DNA from: Schistocerca nitens
Taxonomy: Eukaryota > Arthropoda > Insecta > Orthoptera > Acrididae
Assembly (NCBI RefSeq): GCF_023898315.1
Contig: NC_064621.1
Location: 534,399,383-534,463,382, forward strand
Length of the DNA stretch: 64,000 nt
Direction of reading: 5' to 3'
Shown here: piece by piece, positions 10,607 to 22,319 of the stretch
Layout of the letters: each line of letters opens with the position of its first letter
Numbering within the stretch: the first letter of the stretch is position 1
The notes under the pieces: generated by a model
Databases searched by the model: none
What the model was told of the DNA's origin: nothing
Seen by the model: only the letters and a program-made list of their open reading frames with translations
Position numbers and translations under genes: made by a program

Positions 10607-11090
10607 TTAAAGAATTCGTGTAGAATCGTATTTGTCTAATAGGATAATGAGCGCTGACGGAATGCTACGGTTTTGCAACCGAATGCGAAACATTCTGTTG
10701 TGGAGCTTATAGTGAAACTGGCTATCCTTTAAGTTGTAGTTGCAAATAGTCCGATAATATGTTTTATAGACACGGAAAAAACAAGCATCCAGAGACTGAA
10801 TTTTTCCAGTGGTTCCAAGTCGTATGAACTGCAATGTTACACACTTTTCGGGGGAGGGGGTAGCTTGCTCTAAAAATGATTTTTATACGTAGATCAGGAA
10901 TCAAGCAAAAACAAGTTATTTTCACCAACTGCTGGCCAAAAGCATTGCTCATACCATAGTTTTAGTTCCCTTACGCTCATTTTCCCACTCTTGCTTGCTG
11001 TGACGTAAATATTCCCTACTGCCCTTGCAAGATCACACAAACGAGAAAGAATCCTAGGTGGAGGAGCACCTCCAATTTCTCGCAAAGAAT
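10607..11090 (-). pseudogene. Tigger/pogo-like DDE transposase C-terminal remnant
   Basis: Minus-strand frames read KMSVRELKLWYEQCFW, GENNLFLLDS and LGTTGKIQSLDACFFRVYKT. This resembles the DDE_1-type block in which a Leu-Leu-x-Asp-Ser strand is followed by a PPGTT..QPLDV motif. Then comes RIRLQNRSIPSALI, similar to the leucine-rich tail of those proteins. Frames change at least twice. No terminal repeats were found. The family assignment is from motif shape only, so other CENP-B-related transposases are possible. Confidence 0.4.
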
Positions 11091-11779
11091 AAATAACATT
11101 CCATCACATTTACCATCCAGGTTAACAGTCGGCATGTTTGTATACGAATGCATTAATGCGTTGATGTTAGTTGATGTTGATACACCTCTCTTGGTACCTC
11201 TAATTTCGAAGGTTCCTTTCATATGCATTTCCTCTTCAAATCCTGATTGGTCGGAGTTGAAAACAAATTCCTTACTGACCGATTATATAAATTTGTTTAT
11301 GTCATCCGACGAGGATGAACTATATGGCTCGACACCTGTGTCAATATCACTTTCACTGGTTAAGCATGTATCGCCATCATTGTACATGTCAGGTACATTG
11401 CCCGCACATTCGAGCGTATATGACACCGCACTGTCCACTGACTCATGTTGCAGAAATGCTAATGTTTCATCTGTCACTTCTTCGTCATTCTGCGAAATTC
11501 CTTGAGTTCAATTCTGACGATATGTCAACTTCAGCCACTATTGTTGAGATATAATGCAATGTTTGCTTTGTTTATCGTTGCCATTGCTCTGCTTTATACC
11601 AACACCACTGGAACCGTAGTTCTGTTGTGAGCTACTCGAGGAGTAAGCAGTTGAGCTACGCTCCGTAGCCTCGTACTGTGCTCACCATTTGATACCTGCA
11701 GTCCCGCCTCCTGTTGCCATTAGCATCAATGTTGTGGTTCCATGGTAGACAATACGTGGAGCATCGAATGCCGTAAGCA
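11091..11779. other. Unassigned spacer
   Basis: No gene or repeat is recognised. The minus strand has a 64-residue acidic, Ser-rich ORF (11283-11477, ESDIDTGVEPYSSSSSDD) of the kind seen at the N-terminus of piggyBac or Tigger proteins, but nothing firm follows it. Confidence 0.3.
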
Positions 11780-13286
11780 TTATTGACCTTTTGCAACCTT
11801 GCATTCAAGGAGTTCTTTGTGAGACTGGGAAAAGGAACCTAAAATAAAAAATAAAAATGTTGGGATCACGGCACATGCCTCTCTCTTTGTACTTTTATTT
11901 TTTGCGCCAGCCAACAAAGCATTCAATGTGGAATCGACATTGCACACAGCGCACAGCTTCCTTGCATTTTCTTGCAAATTTTACGTTTTATTTATTTCCC
12001 CAATGTCATGCATTCAATCACGTGTCCAGTTCCAGGAGTCCTCAGTTCAACTGGAACAAGTAAAGTGGATACATTTGGGTATGATTGACGTACTGTCGTT
12101 TTTGGATCAGAAGCAGCAGATGATTGAGCCCTTGCCATCATCCTTCTGAATCGGAGCACTGGAGTATTTTCACTCATGAGGCAGTAGATGACGTGTGCAT
12201 TTACTAAGTTGCATCTGTCTGTTTAGGTGAACAATGGAAAGTAGTACTTTTTGATTCTCATCTTTGCTCCATCTTTTTATTTGGCTGTGTCTTGTGGTTT
12301 GATAAGAGTTTCACACAACTATTATTTTTCCACGTTACTGCCATTTTCTCTGTGTTCTTGCCAAAGCCTTACTCATATGTTCCTCTTTGTTTCTCTCATG
12401 TTGTTCTCACTTTCTATCCGACAGTTATTCATTCAATTCATTTGGGTGCTTCCATTCGCCCTTCCTCCCATTTATTAAAATAGATTTCGTGAAGTTCAGG
12501 AGATTGCAGAACAGAAATCGTATTCAATGCGACTGATCCACTAAGTCACCAAACTGAAACATCACTTCAGTCCTTCGACATTCCTTCATAAACTGACATA
12601 CGATAACAGCAACTGCTTCGGGAACAGCACTTTTCGAATATGAATCTCACTGGTTTCCCGGAAATGAATAACTTTTGATAATAGTGTCCGTCACATCATT
12701 GCTCAGGCTACCAGAAAAAACTTGGAATTCATTAAGTTCTTATTCAGCAAGGCCATCAGGGAACAGATTTTGAAAAGTTTTCTCTTTGTCAGCTGGGATT
12801 CTGTTCGCATGCATGCTATTGAAGTGAAGGTTGTGTTTGATTTCCAGATATCTGTTGTGGCACATACGTCGGCGTATGCACCTGATACCAAATTCCTTAT
12901 CTTCGTTGGGTACATGGTAACTCAAAGCTGTGATTATTCTTCTGTATAGCATATCAGACACTTTCACTGCCAGAGTAGTCCAGTACTTGTTCATCAAAAA
13001 ATTGTTCAAAGCACTCACCTGCAGACTTTCCTTTTAGAGCTGCTATCAAACTGCATTCGCGCCATTCAGTTTCTGCTAGAGTGCATTAGATTTTACTCTT
13101 AAGTGGCAGCTTCTGTTTCCGTTCACAAGTGATATTAGCTTTCATTTTCTTCTTGCGATGGCCTGCATTTTCCTCGTCATCTCTTTCTTCATTAGTGAGA
13201 ACTGCCAAGGTACCTGGCACATCAGCTGGAAGAGTATTTTCTAATATGTTTTTGTCTGTATCATCACAGTCAGTCATCTCATCCAC
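11780..13286 (-). pseudogene. piggyBac-like transposase remnant
   Basis: Read from 13286, an acidic Lys-rich N-terminus (DCDDTDKNILENT) is followed at 13018-12740 by IITALSYHVPNEDKEFGI and RRRMCHNRYLEIKHNLHFN. The latter resembles the MSRNRFxxIxxxLHFNDN block of piggyBac transposases. Around 12177-11930 VPVELRTPGTGH and KLCAVCNVDST resemble the end of the catalytic region and the C-terminal Cys cluster. The central DDD catalytic region (about 12200-12700) is unreadable. No TTAA-flanked ends could be paired; a TTAA lies at 13807. Assignment is moderate. Confidence 0.45.
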
Positions 13287-15391
13287 ACGAGAGAGAGCTC
13301 AACAACGTGAATGGTCTCTTTCACTTCACCCTCATCATTCGACGAAACCATTAAAACAGGCCATTTACAATTTCTTCGATTTCCCTCATATTCAGTGCTT
13401 TATAGTGACTTATTGTACCTTGAGCGAAAATAAAAACAAAATGTTGTTCAAGGCGGAACCTGCAATGACCCCCAAATGGGGATCAAACTCAGAGTGTCCT
13501 CGTGGGACAGCAAAATAAAGCTTGGAAATAAATACCTTCTAAAGGCGTTGCAGAAGGTGCCAGTGCACAGATGCTGGAATTTACTTACATAATAATATAA
13601 TCTACGTTGTTTCGAAAACGTTCAACTCTTGTAACTTTAAAAAACTTTACTTCTTCATACAAGTAATCTTGTACAGCTGAAATGGCTAACAATCAATGTT
13701 CAAGCTTGACAAAGGTCTACACAACAAAGTAACAATGTTGCCAAATATAATTACAAATACAAAATTTCAGTTACAAAAACAAATCCCCAAATGAGCGTCA
13801 TGGCAGTTAATGGGTTAGAGCTCCGTATTGGAAAATGTGGCCAGCTTGCCAGTGGTCACAGTTTTGAGCCCATCACGCCGCTGCTCATATATTGACCACT
13901 ACACCAAAACAAACCATTTCTATCAAAGAAGCGAGCTTAAGTATCTCAGCCTGTCCTACTCGAGCGACCTTTTGGTCAAAAGTGACTACTCGTTTTGAGT
14001 GTGAGTAGTGCCCTGCGTATAAATCAGTCGCCGAACATACCGCTAGTGGGACAGTCACGTCAGTGGTTGATTGGCTGTGCCGTGTGTGAAGTTCAGAAAT
14101 CCTAGGCACGTTTCAGACTGCACATGCGCAGAAATAGCTGACTGTGGCGTTGTCTGCTAACATCGGGAGTTAATCTGTTCTCACCGAACTCATTTCTGTC
14201 ATACTAGGATTTTTTGTCTTATTAATCTTTATTTTGTGATTTGTTTTGGTTTCGTGACACATTGTATGTCCCCTGTAATTGTGAAACATGTTTGTCAAAT
14301 TCGATGTCCCTGTCCACAGGTTTGACAAACAAGTGCGCAGACATACCAACAAAGTTTGTCAAATTTAATCTCTCTTTTGAAGCAGCTGTCGTCACACTGT
14401 GTGTATTGTGTCAAGAAATATTTTGAAGATACTGCAGCGCCTGTGTTGTTAAGAAGTGCGATGCCATTTTTCTCTGGACATGCATAAACACATGCACTGC
14501 AATATCGCATTTATTCGTCGATACCAGGCACCGACTTTCAATTCAAATGCCCTCCCACTGAATGGAAATTACATAATGTGTACGAGTGCAGGTTGTGACG
14601 CATGAACGACGACACTGGACGATTGGCTCTGGACGTGAGTCGTGCACGGATGACCAAAGCGGTTAAGACAACTGCTTGCGTAAAGCAAGCACAAATTTTT
14701 ATTGTCGTCATTCCATTATACAGCTGAAGGTTTACCATATTCGCAACTGCGAAAACACTTCATGAAGTATTTTGTTGCTACTTGGAATGGTACCAATGCA
14801 AACAATGCATTACTTGCATTGACTTTGGCACTGTGTACAAGGAAGAAAAAGACAAGACGCTGGTCCAGGGAACAGTAGAAACTGAGAGATAAAAGTAGCC
14901 ATGAGAATCTGCTTTAAGAAATATTACACTCGGAACTGAATTATTACATTAACTTTTATTAATTTTTTTTATTTCATTGCACTCCACCTTATTTGTTGTG
15001 GATAGAATAGTGAATGTTTGACAAACATGTGCAATACAGTCGCACACTGCCAAATAATTTGACGAACTAGTGCTGTTTGACAAAGTTTTTGGTTGTTTAC
15101 AAGGACTTCACACGTTGGACGAGGGCCTGATATTTATACCTGTGTCACCCAACAACAGACGAAATATCTGTAAGCAAAGTAGTATTTACTTTTTACAATA
15201 TCTGTACAAAAAAAGCCTACACTATGCTTAAATAACGATGTAAATAAATAAATGTTTTAAAATGAAAATTATTTCAACAGTGAAAATGTTAGGTCTCTTT
15301 AATGAGAAAAATATTTTTAAATGTTATTTGGCACTTAGAAAACAGAGTACAGAAACAAAGCAAAAAGATGCCATTTACTGCATTCTAAATA
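13287..15391. other. Unassigned 2.1-kb spacer with repeated GTTTGWCAAA motifs
   Basis: No gene is supported; the longest ORFs (13129-13518 plus, 13885-14109 minus) match nothing I know. Between 14288 and 15090 the near-palindrome GTTTGACAAAC or GTTTGTCAAA occurs about five times (near 14288, 14320, 14354, 15016, 15078). The 15140-15400 part is AT-rich. Confidence 0.35.
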
Positions 15392-16546
15392 CGAGTGGCA
15401 TTCAATAGGTAATGCAGCACATTTCCTTTTTTCTCGTCAAATTTCGGTTGATAAAATACGGAATTTTCTGTAGGACGTCGTGGAATATTCCCGCTTCAGC
15501 TCCTGAAGGTCCATGAACTTCCAACAGGTGTCTGTAAGGGAGGTGCGTTTTAAGCAGTGCTGTCAATGAGGTTTTTTTTATTATTTCAAAAATCCAGACC
15601 GTAGCAGATATTCACAGGCGCTTGCAGAATGTTTACAGAGACCTGGCAGTGAACAAAAGCACGGCGAGTCGTTGGCGAGACGTCTGTCATCATCGTAACA
15701 AGGTAGTGCAAATCTGACCGATCTTCCACGTGCCGGCTTGCCGCACAGACTGTGTTGGTGACCGCATCTTCCAACATCCCAGAAATCAAACACCTCGCCG
15801 CACAACTAGATGTCTCTGTCATTAGTGCTGACAAAGGGTACTCAAATTTGTGTGCTAGTGGGTTGTTCGCCGCGTATCAGAGGACCATACAGAGCAACGA
15901 AAAATCATATGTGCGAAATTGTTTGAGCGTTACGAGGCTGATCGTGACAGACGATGAAACATTCGTTCATCACTTTGAACCGGAAACAAAAAGACAATCC
16001 ATGGAGTGGTGTCGCAGAATCTCTCCTCCGAGAAAATAGTTCAAAGCTACGTCATCAGCCACTAACGTCATGGCGACGGCCTTCCGGGACTCAAGGGGTT
16101 ATTCTGTTTGATATCCTTCCTCATGGTGCAACGATCGACTCTGAAGTGTATTGTGCTACCCTCAGTATGCGCACCCCAGAGCAGCTCACGAAACTTCATT
16201 GTTGGACTGTTCTCCCTCATCCACCCTTCAGGCCGGATCTCGCACCCTCTGACTACTATCTCTTTGGCCCAATGACGAATGCTCTCTGTGGTAAGCAATA
16301 GGTGAATGATGAGGAAGTTATTGATGGAGCAAACATTGGCTCCGTCGTCTATCAGTAGAGTTATGCGGGCATACAGGCCCTCGCAGTAAGGTGGTGTACA
16401 TCCGTCCCATTGAACGGAGATCATGTAGAAAAACAGTGTTTTGTAGCCAAAAGAGTGGGGAATAATATGGTGTATAGGTATCCTGAATAAAACCAAATTC
16501 CTTTCAGAGAAAAAAATGAGTTGCATTGCTTATTGAATGCCTCTCG
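15392..16546 (+). mobile_element. mariner element with internal deletion
   Basis: Inverted ends: CGAGTGGCATTCAATAGGTA at 15392 and CGAGAGGCATTCAATAAGCA reading inward from 16546, each next to TA (15390-15391, 16547-16548). The plus strand encodes a decayed mariner transposase. A second, more decayed relative lies at 62340-63149. Confidence 0.85.
15530..16400 (+). pseudogene. mariner transposase pseudogene
   Basis: The N-terminal part (15560-15720) needs several frame changes. 15752-16039 reads IKHLAAQLDVSVISADKGYS and VTDDETFVHHFEPETKRQS, which holds the first catalytic Asp. 16060-16190 reads GVILFDILPHGATIDSEVYC. The stretch that should hold the second Asp (HDNARPH) is deleted between about 16165 and 16180. 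The third Asp is present in RPDLAPSDYYLFGPM. A shift of frame at ~16000 and the deletion rule out activity. Confidence 0.82.
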
Positions 16547-16572
16547 TATTTTGGACGCTTTTGTAACAACAG

Positions 16573-17352
16573 TGATCTTGTTGTTGTAGTCTTCAGTCCA
16601 GAGACTGGTTTAATGCAGCTCTCCATGCTACTCTATCATGTGCGACTTTCTTCATCTCCCAGTACTTACTGCAACCTACATCCTTCTGAATCTGCTTAGT
16701 GTATTCATCTCTTGGTCTCGCTCTATAATTTTTACCCTCCACGCTGCCCTCCAGTACTAAGTTGGTGATCCCTTGATGCCTCTGAACATGTCCTACCAAC
16801 CGGTCCCTTCTTCTTGTCAAGTTGTGCCACCAACTACTCTTCTCCCCAGTTATATTCAATACCTCCTCATTAGTTATGTGATCTACCCATCAAATCTTCA
16901 GCATTCTTCTGTAGCACCACATTTCGAAAGCTTCTATTCTCTTCTTGTCCAAACTATTTGTCGTCTATATTTCACTTCCATACATGGCTACACTCCATAC
17001 AAATACTTTCAGAAACGACTTCCTGACACCTAAATCTATAATGTTAACAAATTTCTCTTCTTCAGAAACGCTTTCCTTGCCATTGCCGGTCTATATTTTA
17101 TATCCTCTCTACTTCGACCATCATCAGCTATTTCACTCCCCAAATAGCAAAATTCCTTTACTACTTTAAGTGTCTCATTTTCTAATCTAATTCCCCCATT
17201 ATCATCGTTTTGCTTTAGTTGATGTTCATCTTATATCCTCCTTTCAAGAAACTGTCCATTCCGTTCAACTGCTTTTCCAAGTCCTTTGCTGTCTCTGGCA
17301 GAATTACAATGTCATCGGCGAACCTCAAAGTTTTTATTTCTTCTCGATGGTA
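16573..17352 (-). pseudogene. RTE-like LINE, 5'-truncated 3' fragment
   Basis: This is the same family as the element at 33519-36645 but on the opposite strand, and it holds only the end of the reverse transcriptase ORF. Minus-strand frames read MNITGEKSSWWHNLTRRRDR, LVGHVQRHQGITNLVLEG and GRARDEYTKQIQKDVGC-like sequence, finishing SLD-stop near 16598. The element ends in an ACAACAACAA-type tail at 16573. It breaks off at ~17352, just past the FADD-containing region (VIL motif at ~17310). Frames shift at several places. Confidence 0.8.
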
Positions 17353-17432
17353 CAGAGTGAACCACCTAAAACTTGCACCACAAATATTGCAGAAGTGGTA
17401 ACTGTTGTTGATGTGCAGTTTTCACAGAATGG

Positions 17433-17624
17433 TTCAAATGGCTCTGAGCACTATGGGACTTAACATCTGAGGCCATCAGTCCCCAAGAACTTAGAACTAC
17501 TTAAACCTAACTAACCTAAGGACATCACACATCCATACCCGAGGCAGGATTCGAACCTGCGACCGTAGCGGTCACGCGGTTCCAGACTGAAGCGCCTAGA
17601 ACCGCTCGGCCACAACGGCCGGCC
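17433..17624 (-). repeat. tRNA-derived SINE, family 1
   Basis: The complement has box A TGGCCGAGCGG and box B GGTTCGAATCC and ends GCTCAGAGCCATTTGAACC. A perfect 12-bp duplication, TTCACAGAATGG, flanks it (17421-17432 and 17625-17636). Confidence 0.95.
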
Positions 17625-18490
17625 TTCACAGAATGGATTGATAGTCAGGGGCTCTTATTGTTAGTCAATCAATAGATTGTATGCAAATATACACTTTTTA
17701 AATGGAGGCTGCCTATTAACACTAAAAAACTAAAAGTAGGGTATATTAGAATGTCAGCGGTATTTGTAGTAGGATTCTAGTGCGTTTACGAGATAGCGTA
17801 TTTTGGAAAGTTCTCACAGCGACACTTGTTCCATAACTGCGGTAGCACACACTAACGAACAAAACTTTTAATGTGGATTCTGACCAGGAACGAGACAACT
17901 GACGATCACAGGTTGTGTTAAAGATGACCACCGGCAGCGGCAGTACACGCTTCCAGACTGGTATAGAGCGACTGCTGCACACACACATGTTAGCATTGCG
18001 GTAGAGATGTCCGAGCAGGCGTCGTTGCAGATCGAGTGTACTTAGTGTGTCCTTGTAGACAGTGTCTTTCTGCTTTCGCCCCCCCCACAGAAAAAAGTCC
18101 ACAGGCGTCAAATCCGGGGAACGGGTCGACCGAGGTATAGGTCCTCTGCATTCAATCCAGCGATTCGTAAAGACATACTGTAGTACTTCGTGCACTATGG
18201 CCTGGACAGCCATCATGTTGGTACCACAGGTCCCCCTAGTCTGCAGAGGAACGTCTGTCAACCGTTGAAGGTGGTCTTTTAGGAGGCTGCAATACTTTTG
18301 CGCGTTCAGTGTTCCGTGTACGAAAAACAGAGCTATGAGCTGATGGTTCACTGTCCCACAGCACACGTTTCCATTCCATGGACGCTGACGTACCCCCTGA
18401 TGAAGCCAACGGGGATTGGAAAATTGAAAATTTTCTCGTGTTTGCTATTTATCTGTTGACTCACTCACGCACAGCCTCCCTGGAAATATG

Positions 18491-18686
18491 TGGTAAGGAC
18501 TATGGGACCAAACTGCTGAGGTCATCGGTCTCTAGGGTTATACACTACTTGATCTAACTTAACCGAACTCACGCTAAAGATAACACACACACACCCATGC
18601 CCGAGGGAGGACTCGAACCTCCGACGGGGGAAGCAGCGCGAACCGTGACAAGGCCCCCCGAGACCGCACGGCTACCCCGCGCGGCC
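18491..18686 (-). repeat. tRNA-derived SINE, family 2
   Basis: The complement starts GCCGCGCGGGGTAGCCGTGC and has a box B-like GGTTCGAGTCC. It then contains GGCATGGGTGTGTGTG and ends ACCTCAGCAGTTTGGTCCC. A second copy lies at 37232-37434. It splits the transposase pseudogene between SIDNPPW and the next block. The target duplication is short or eroded (AAGGA-like). Confidence 0.8.
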
Positions 18687-19118
18687 AAGGAGGATTGTCA
18701 ATAGACCAACAGTATATGTTCATGCGGATTACTTGGCCGTGATTGGTAAATGTGTCTTCATCACTAAACGAGATACATGATACATCGGGAGTATCCTGGC
18801 TTAATGCCCATGTACAGAAGTTAAAACGATTTTCATAATCGTTTCGAAGTAGCTCGTGATGGAGAGAAATATGACAGATACGGAACCTATGTCGGTGGAG
18901 AATGAGTAGGGCATTTACCTGACTTATTCCGCCTCCTCGTGCAATTGCGCGGGGGCTAACGTGCGAATCAACTGCAGCAGCAGCAGCAAGAACATTGATT
19001 TCCTCCTCTTCTGCCATCACTTGCTTGCTTCTGTTACGTTGTCTAGGTATTACACTACCGCTTTCACATATATGATTGAAGAGGCTTATAAATCATTGCC
19101 GAGACGGCTGGCGTGTAT

Positions 19119-19323
19119 TGCAGGCCGCTGCGACCGAGCGGTTCTGGGGACTTCACTGCGGAACCGCGCTGATGCTACGGTCGCAGTTTCGAATCCTGCC
19201 TCGGGCATGGATGTGTGTGATGTCCTTAGGTTAGTTAGGTTTAAATAGTTCTAAGTCTAGGGGACTGATGACCTCAGATGTTAAGTCCCATAGTGCTTAG
19301 AGCCATTTGAACCTTTTTTTTTT
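19119..19323 (+). repeat. tRNA-derived SINE, family 1
   Basis: Box A lies in CGACCGAGCGG and box B in TTTCGAATCC, and the tail is AGAGCCATTTGAACC followed by T-rich sequence. It interrupts the N-terminal part of the transposase pseudogene. The flanks TGGCGTGTAT (ends 19118) and TTGCGTCTAT (19322-19331) are a diverged target duplication. Confidence 0.88.
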
Positions 19324-19455
19324 GCGTCTATCAGGATATCTTGCCACATACACCTTTAAAGAACGAAGTGCATCCTTACTACACTCTCCATACAAATCGG
19401 CTTTTTTTTACACTGGTGAATCCTATCGTCCATTCACTACCTACCGCTTGGACTG

Positions 19456-20427
19456 TCACACACTAACTGACCAGCAAGTCTGGCGGTACACCTGGTCTTT
19501 CAAGTGTCCCCACAGAAAGTCACAGGGGTTCATGTCTGGCGAATAGGGAGGCCAATCCACGCCGCCTCCTGTATGTTTCGGATAGCCAAAAGCAATCACA
19601 CGATCATCGAAATATTCATTCAGGAAATTAAAGACGTCGGCCGTGCGATCTGGCCGGGCACCATCTTGCATAAACCACGAGGTGTTCGCAGTGTCGTCTA
19701 AGGGAGTTTGTACCGCCACAAATTCACGAAGAATGTCCAGATAGCGTGATGCAGTAATCGTTTCGGATCTGAAAAATGGGCCAATGATTCCTTTGGAAGA
19801 CATGGCGGCCCAGACCAGTACTTTTTGAGGATGCAGGGACGATGGGACTGCAACATGGGGCTTTTCGGTTCCCCATATGCGCCAGTTCTGTTCATTGACG
19901 AAGCCGTCCAGGAAAAAATAAGCTTCGTCAGTAAACCAAATGCTGCCCACATGCATATCGCCGTCATCAATCCTGTGCACTATATCGTTAGCGAATGTCT
20001 CTCGTGCAGCAATGGTAGCGGCGCTGAGGGGTTGCCGCGTTTGAATTTTGTATGGATAGAGGTGTAAACTCTGGCGCATGAGACGATACGTGGACGTTGG
20101 CGTCATTTGGACCGCAGCTGCAACACGGCGAACGGAAACCCGGGGCCGCTGTTGGATCACCTGCTGCACTAGCTGCGCGTTGCCCTCTGTGGTTGCCGTA
20201 CGCGGTCGCCCTACGCGGTCGCCCTACCTTTTCCAGCACATTCATCCGTCACGTTCCCAGTCCGTTGAAATTTTTCAAACAGATCCTTTATTGCATCGCT
20301 TTTCGGTCCTTTGGTTACATTAAACCTCCGTTGAAAACTTCGTCTTGTTGCAACAACACTGTGTTCTAGGCGGTGGAATTCCAATACCGGAAAAATCCTC
20401 TGTTCTAAGGAATAAACCATGTTGTCT
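19456..20427 (-). pseudogene. mariner/IS630-type transposase, nearly intact, one frameshift, truncated end
   Basis: Start at 20427: MVYSLEQRIFPVLEFHRLEH, then an HTH (RRSFQRRFNVTKGPKS). A frameshift lies near 20225, where a short CGCGGTCGCCCTA sequence is tandemly duplicated. From 20169 a 237-residue ORF continues: VSVRRVAAAVQMTPTSTYRL (second HTH), FTDEAYFFLDGFVNEQNWR (first Asp), SWFMQDGARPDRT (second Asp) and SPDMNPCDFLWGHLKDQVY (third Asp, about 47 residues later). The C-terminus after VYRQ is cut off near 19480. The 5' end near 20700 begins TGGTGTTTCAAAAATGACCG. The family is common in insects. Confidence 0.85.
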
Positions 20428-20696
20428 ACAGCACACTTGCACGTTGTGAACAGCACACGCTTACAGCAGAAAGACGACGTACAGAATGGCGCACCCACAG
20501 ATTGCGTTGTCTTCTATATCTTTCACATCACTTGCAGCGCCATCTGTTGTTGAAAATTGTAACTACTGTAATTTCGAAAGTTTGTCCGCCTGAAAATGTA
20601 CTGTTGTCCCAAGCATATTGCAACAAACGGTGTATTTCTATCGCTGCTCGTTTAGTTTTTATTGCCGTTTCAAATATACCGGTCATTTTTGAAACA

Positions 20697-20699
<3 letters not shown>

Positions 20700-20750
<51 letters not shown>
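20700..20750. repeat. (AT)n microsatellite
   Basis: About 25 uninterrupted AT units, directly at the 5' end of the mariner-type element and the start of the next dispersed repeat. A poly-Tyr-Ile ORF across it is an artefact. Confidence 0.95.
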
Positions 20751-20753
<3 letters not shown>

Positions 20754-20755
20754 TT

Positions 20756-21040
20756 CATGACACGCAGTCTTACAAATTTACTGCCTCTGATGGACACACG
20801 TCCAGATCATCCGCTCTCAAAACTCCGCCATCTGTCTCCCCACATCCACAACTGCTGGCGGCTCACCTCCCAACTGCGCAACGCTACGCGCTGCTAACAG
20901 CCAACTGCCCAACACTCCAATATCGTATACTCCAACAATGCAAACCAACCACAGCCTTCACACAGCACAGCCAGTGATTTTCATATTGAGCGCTACGTGG
21001 CGTTACCAACATAAAAACCTAAACAGCCTACTTACAAAGC
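20756..21040. repeat. Dispersed repeat of unknown class
   Basis: Starts CAGTTCATGACACGCAGTCT and contains GCTGGCGGCTCACCTCC and GAGCGCTACGTGGCGTTACC. I associate this stretch with an abundant locust repeat of unknown class, from memory only. No ORF or terminal repeat is seen here. The adjoining (AT)n may belong to it. Confidence 0.4.
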
Positions 21041-21254
21041 ATGAAAAGAAAAGACAAAGGTAAATTTGGGACTGTAAATAGATTACCAGAAACTTCCTAT
21101 GTAGATACTTCCATTATTTTACAATCGATGATTCACACGTGCTGGGGTGATATTCATCGCAAAAATAGGTGAAGCAGTAATTTTTTTGGCATATTGCACA
21201 CGTGATAGATGCACATTCTTACAATTACGTGGTGCTTTTGAAGTATTCTTTTCT

Positions 21255-21545
21255 TTTAGTGTTCAGCCCTGAGGTTGGTTTGCAGCAGAGCGCCATTCCT
21301 CTCCTCTGTCTGCCTTCCTCTTCATTTCCACATATGTGTTACATCCAACGTCACTCATGATATGTTGCATGTGTGATATCCTTGGTCGCCCACGCCGATT
21401 CCTTCCCTCAATAGCTCCTTCTGCTATTGTTCCAATGATGTTGTTGTGTCGAAGGATGTGCCCTACAAGTTTGTCTCTTCTTGTTTGGATGTGCCTCCAC
21501 AGAGATCTGGTTTCCTATACTCATCTAAGCACCTCTTTTGAATAT
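21255..21545 (-). pseudogene. RTE-like LINE 3' end (second subfamily)
   Basis: The minus strand reads TRSLWRHIQTRRDKLVGHIL, then EGAIEGRNRRGRPRISHMQ and GCNTYVEMKRK, ending EEWRSAANQPQG-stop near 21266. This is the extreme C-terminus of the ORF found in the 33.5-36.6 kb element, but clearly a different subfamily. Everything upstream of the VLR block is missing (5' truncation at ~21545), which is typical of incomplete reverse transcription. Confidence 0.75.
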
Positions 21546-22089
21546 AGAAAAACAAACTTCGCTTACATTCATAAAAGTTTCTCTCTCATTGCATACTTTG
21601 GCAGCAATCCTTGTGTAATCCACCATTTCGCCAAATATTGGTGAGGATAGCTGGTGAATGTATTTTGATGCAGTCTTCTCGGGATGTAATTTATTTTTCT
21701 CTCGATGAGATAAGAGCAGGTCTGAAGTTTTAACTGACGATCGCAAAACTGCAATAGCGGAGTGCATATGGGGAACGGGGGGGGGGTGGGGGGGGAGAGG
21801 AATCGCTTTAATACTGCACGATGACAACATTTTTGATCTTGATCTTGCAAAATCTCTTCGTATAGCTATAGATTCGTTTGTCTTCTCCACTGGTCAGTTA
21901 ACAAGAGAAATTTGTCCTCATACACATAAGATGTTCATCGTATGAGTCAAAATGCTGTTGTAGAAGTTTCCCATATTCTGATGAAGTCATGAAGACTTTC
22001 CTATATTTTGCCTCATACTCATGCAGCATTTGCATCCTCAGTCTAAAGCAACCAGTACACTCTTGTCATATGTAGACTGTTGGCAATCA
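21546..22089. other. Unassigned spacer with a G-run
   Basis: No gene or known repeat is seen. A near-pure G tract (GGGGGGGGTGGGGGGGGAG, 21778-21799) is the only distinctive feature and could form a G-quadruplex. The ORFs here read through simple sequence. Confidence 0.5.
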
Positions 22090-22319
22090 TACACTACTGG
22101 CCATTAAAATTGCTACACCACGAAGATGACGTGCTACGGAAGCGAAATTTAACCGACAGGAAGAAGATGCTGTGATATGCAAATCATTAGCTTTTCAGAG
22201 CATTCACACAAGGTTGGCGCCGGTGGCGATACCTACAACGTGCTGCCATGAGGAAAGTTTCCAACCGATTTCTCATACACAAACAGCAGTCGACCGGTAT
22301 TGCCTGGTGAAACGTTGTT

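Larger units (their letters stand above)
17640..19420 (-). pseudogene. IS630/mariner-type transposase broken by two SINEs
   Basis: The gene runs right to left. 19410-19325 reads KADLYGECSKDALR and ARYPDRR (N-terminal HTH). After a SINE gap, 19090-18700 reads HICESGSVIPRQR, DSHVSPRAIARGGGISQ and the first Asp in SCISFSDEDTFTNHGQV, ending SIDNPPW. After a second SINE gap, 18420-17746 reads RQRPWNGNVCCGTVNHQL, GTLNAQKYCSLLKDHL and SPDLTPVDFFLWG with the third Asp. The second Asp (HDGCPAH-like) is lost by a frameshift near 18215. Terminal repeats were not identified. Confidence 0.78.

Noticed and set aside
13129..13518. 129-residue plus-strand ORF
   Set aside because: Mostly antisense to the piggyBac-like fragment; no domain.
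20502..20897. 131-residue ORF with a long Tyr-Ile run
   Set aside because: It is the translation of the (AT)n microsatellite.
21778..21799. Regulatory G-quadruplex
   Set aside because: A simple G-run; no gene nearby to regulate.
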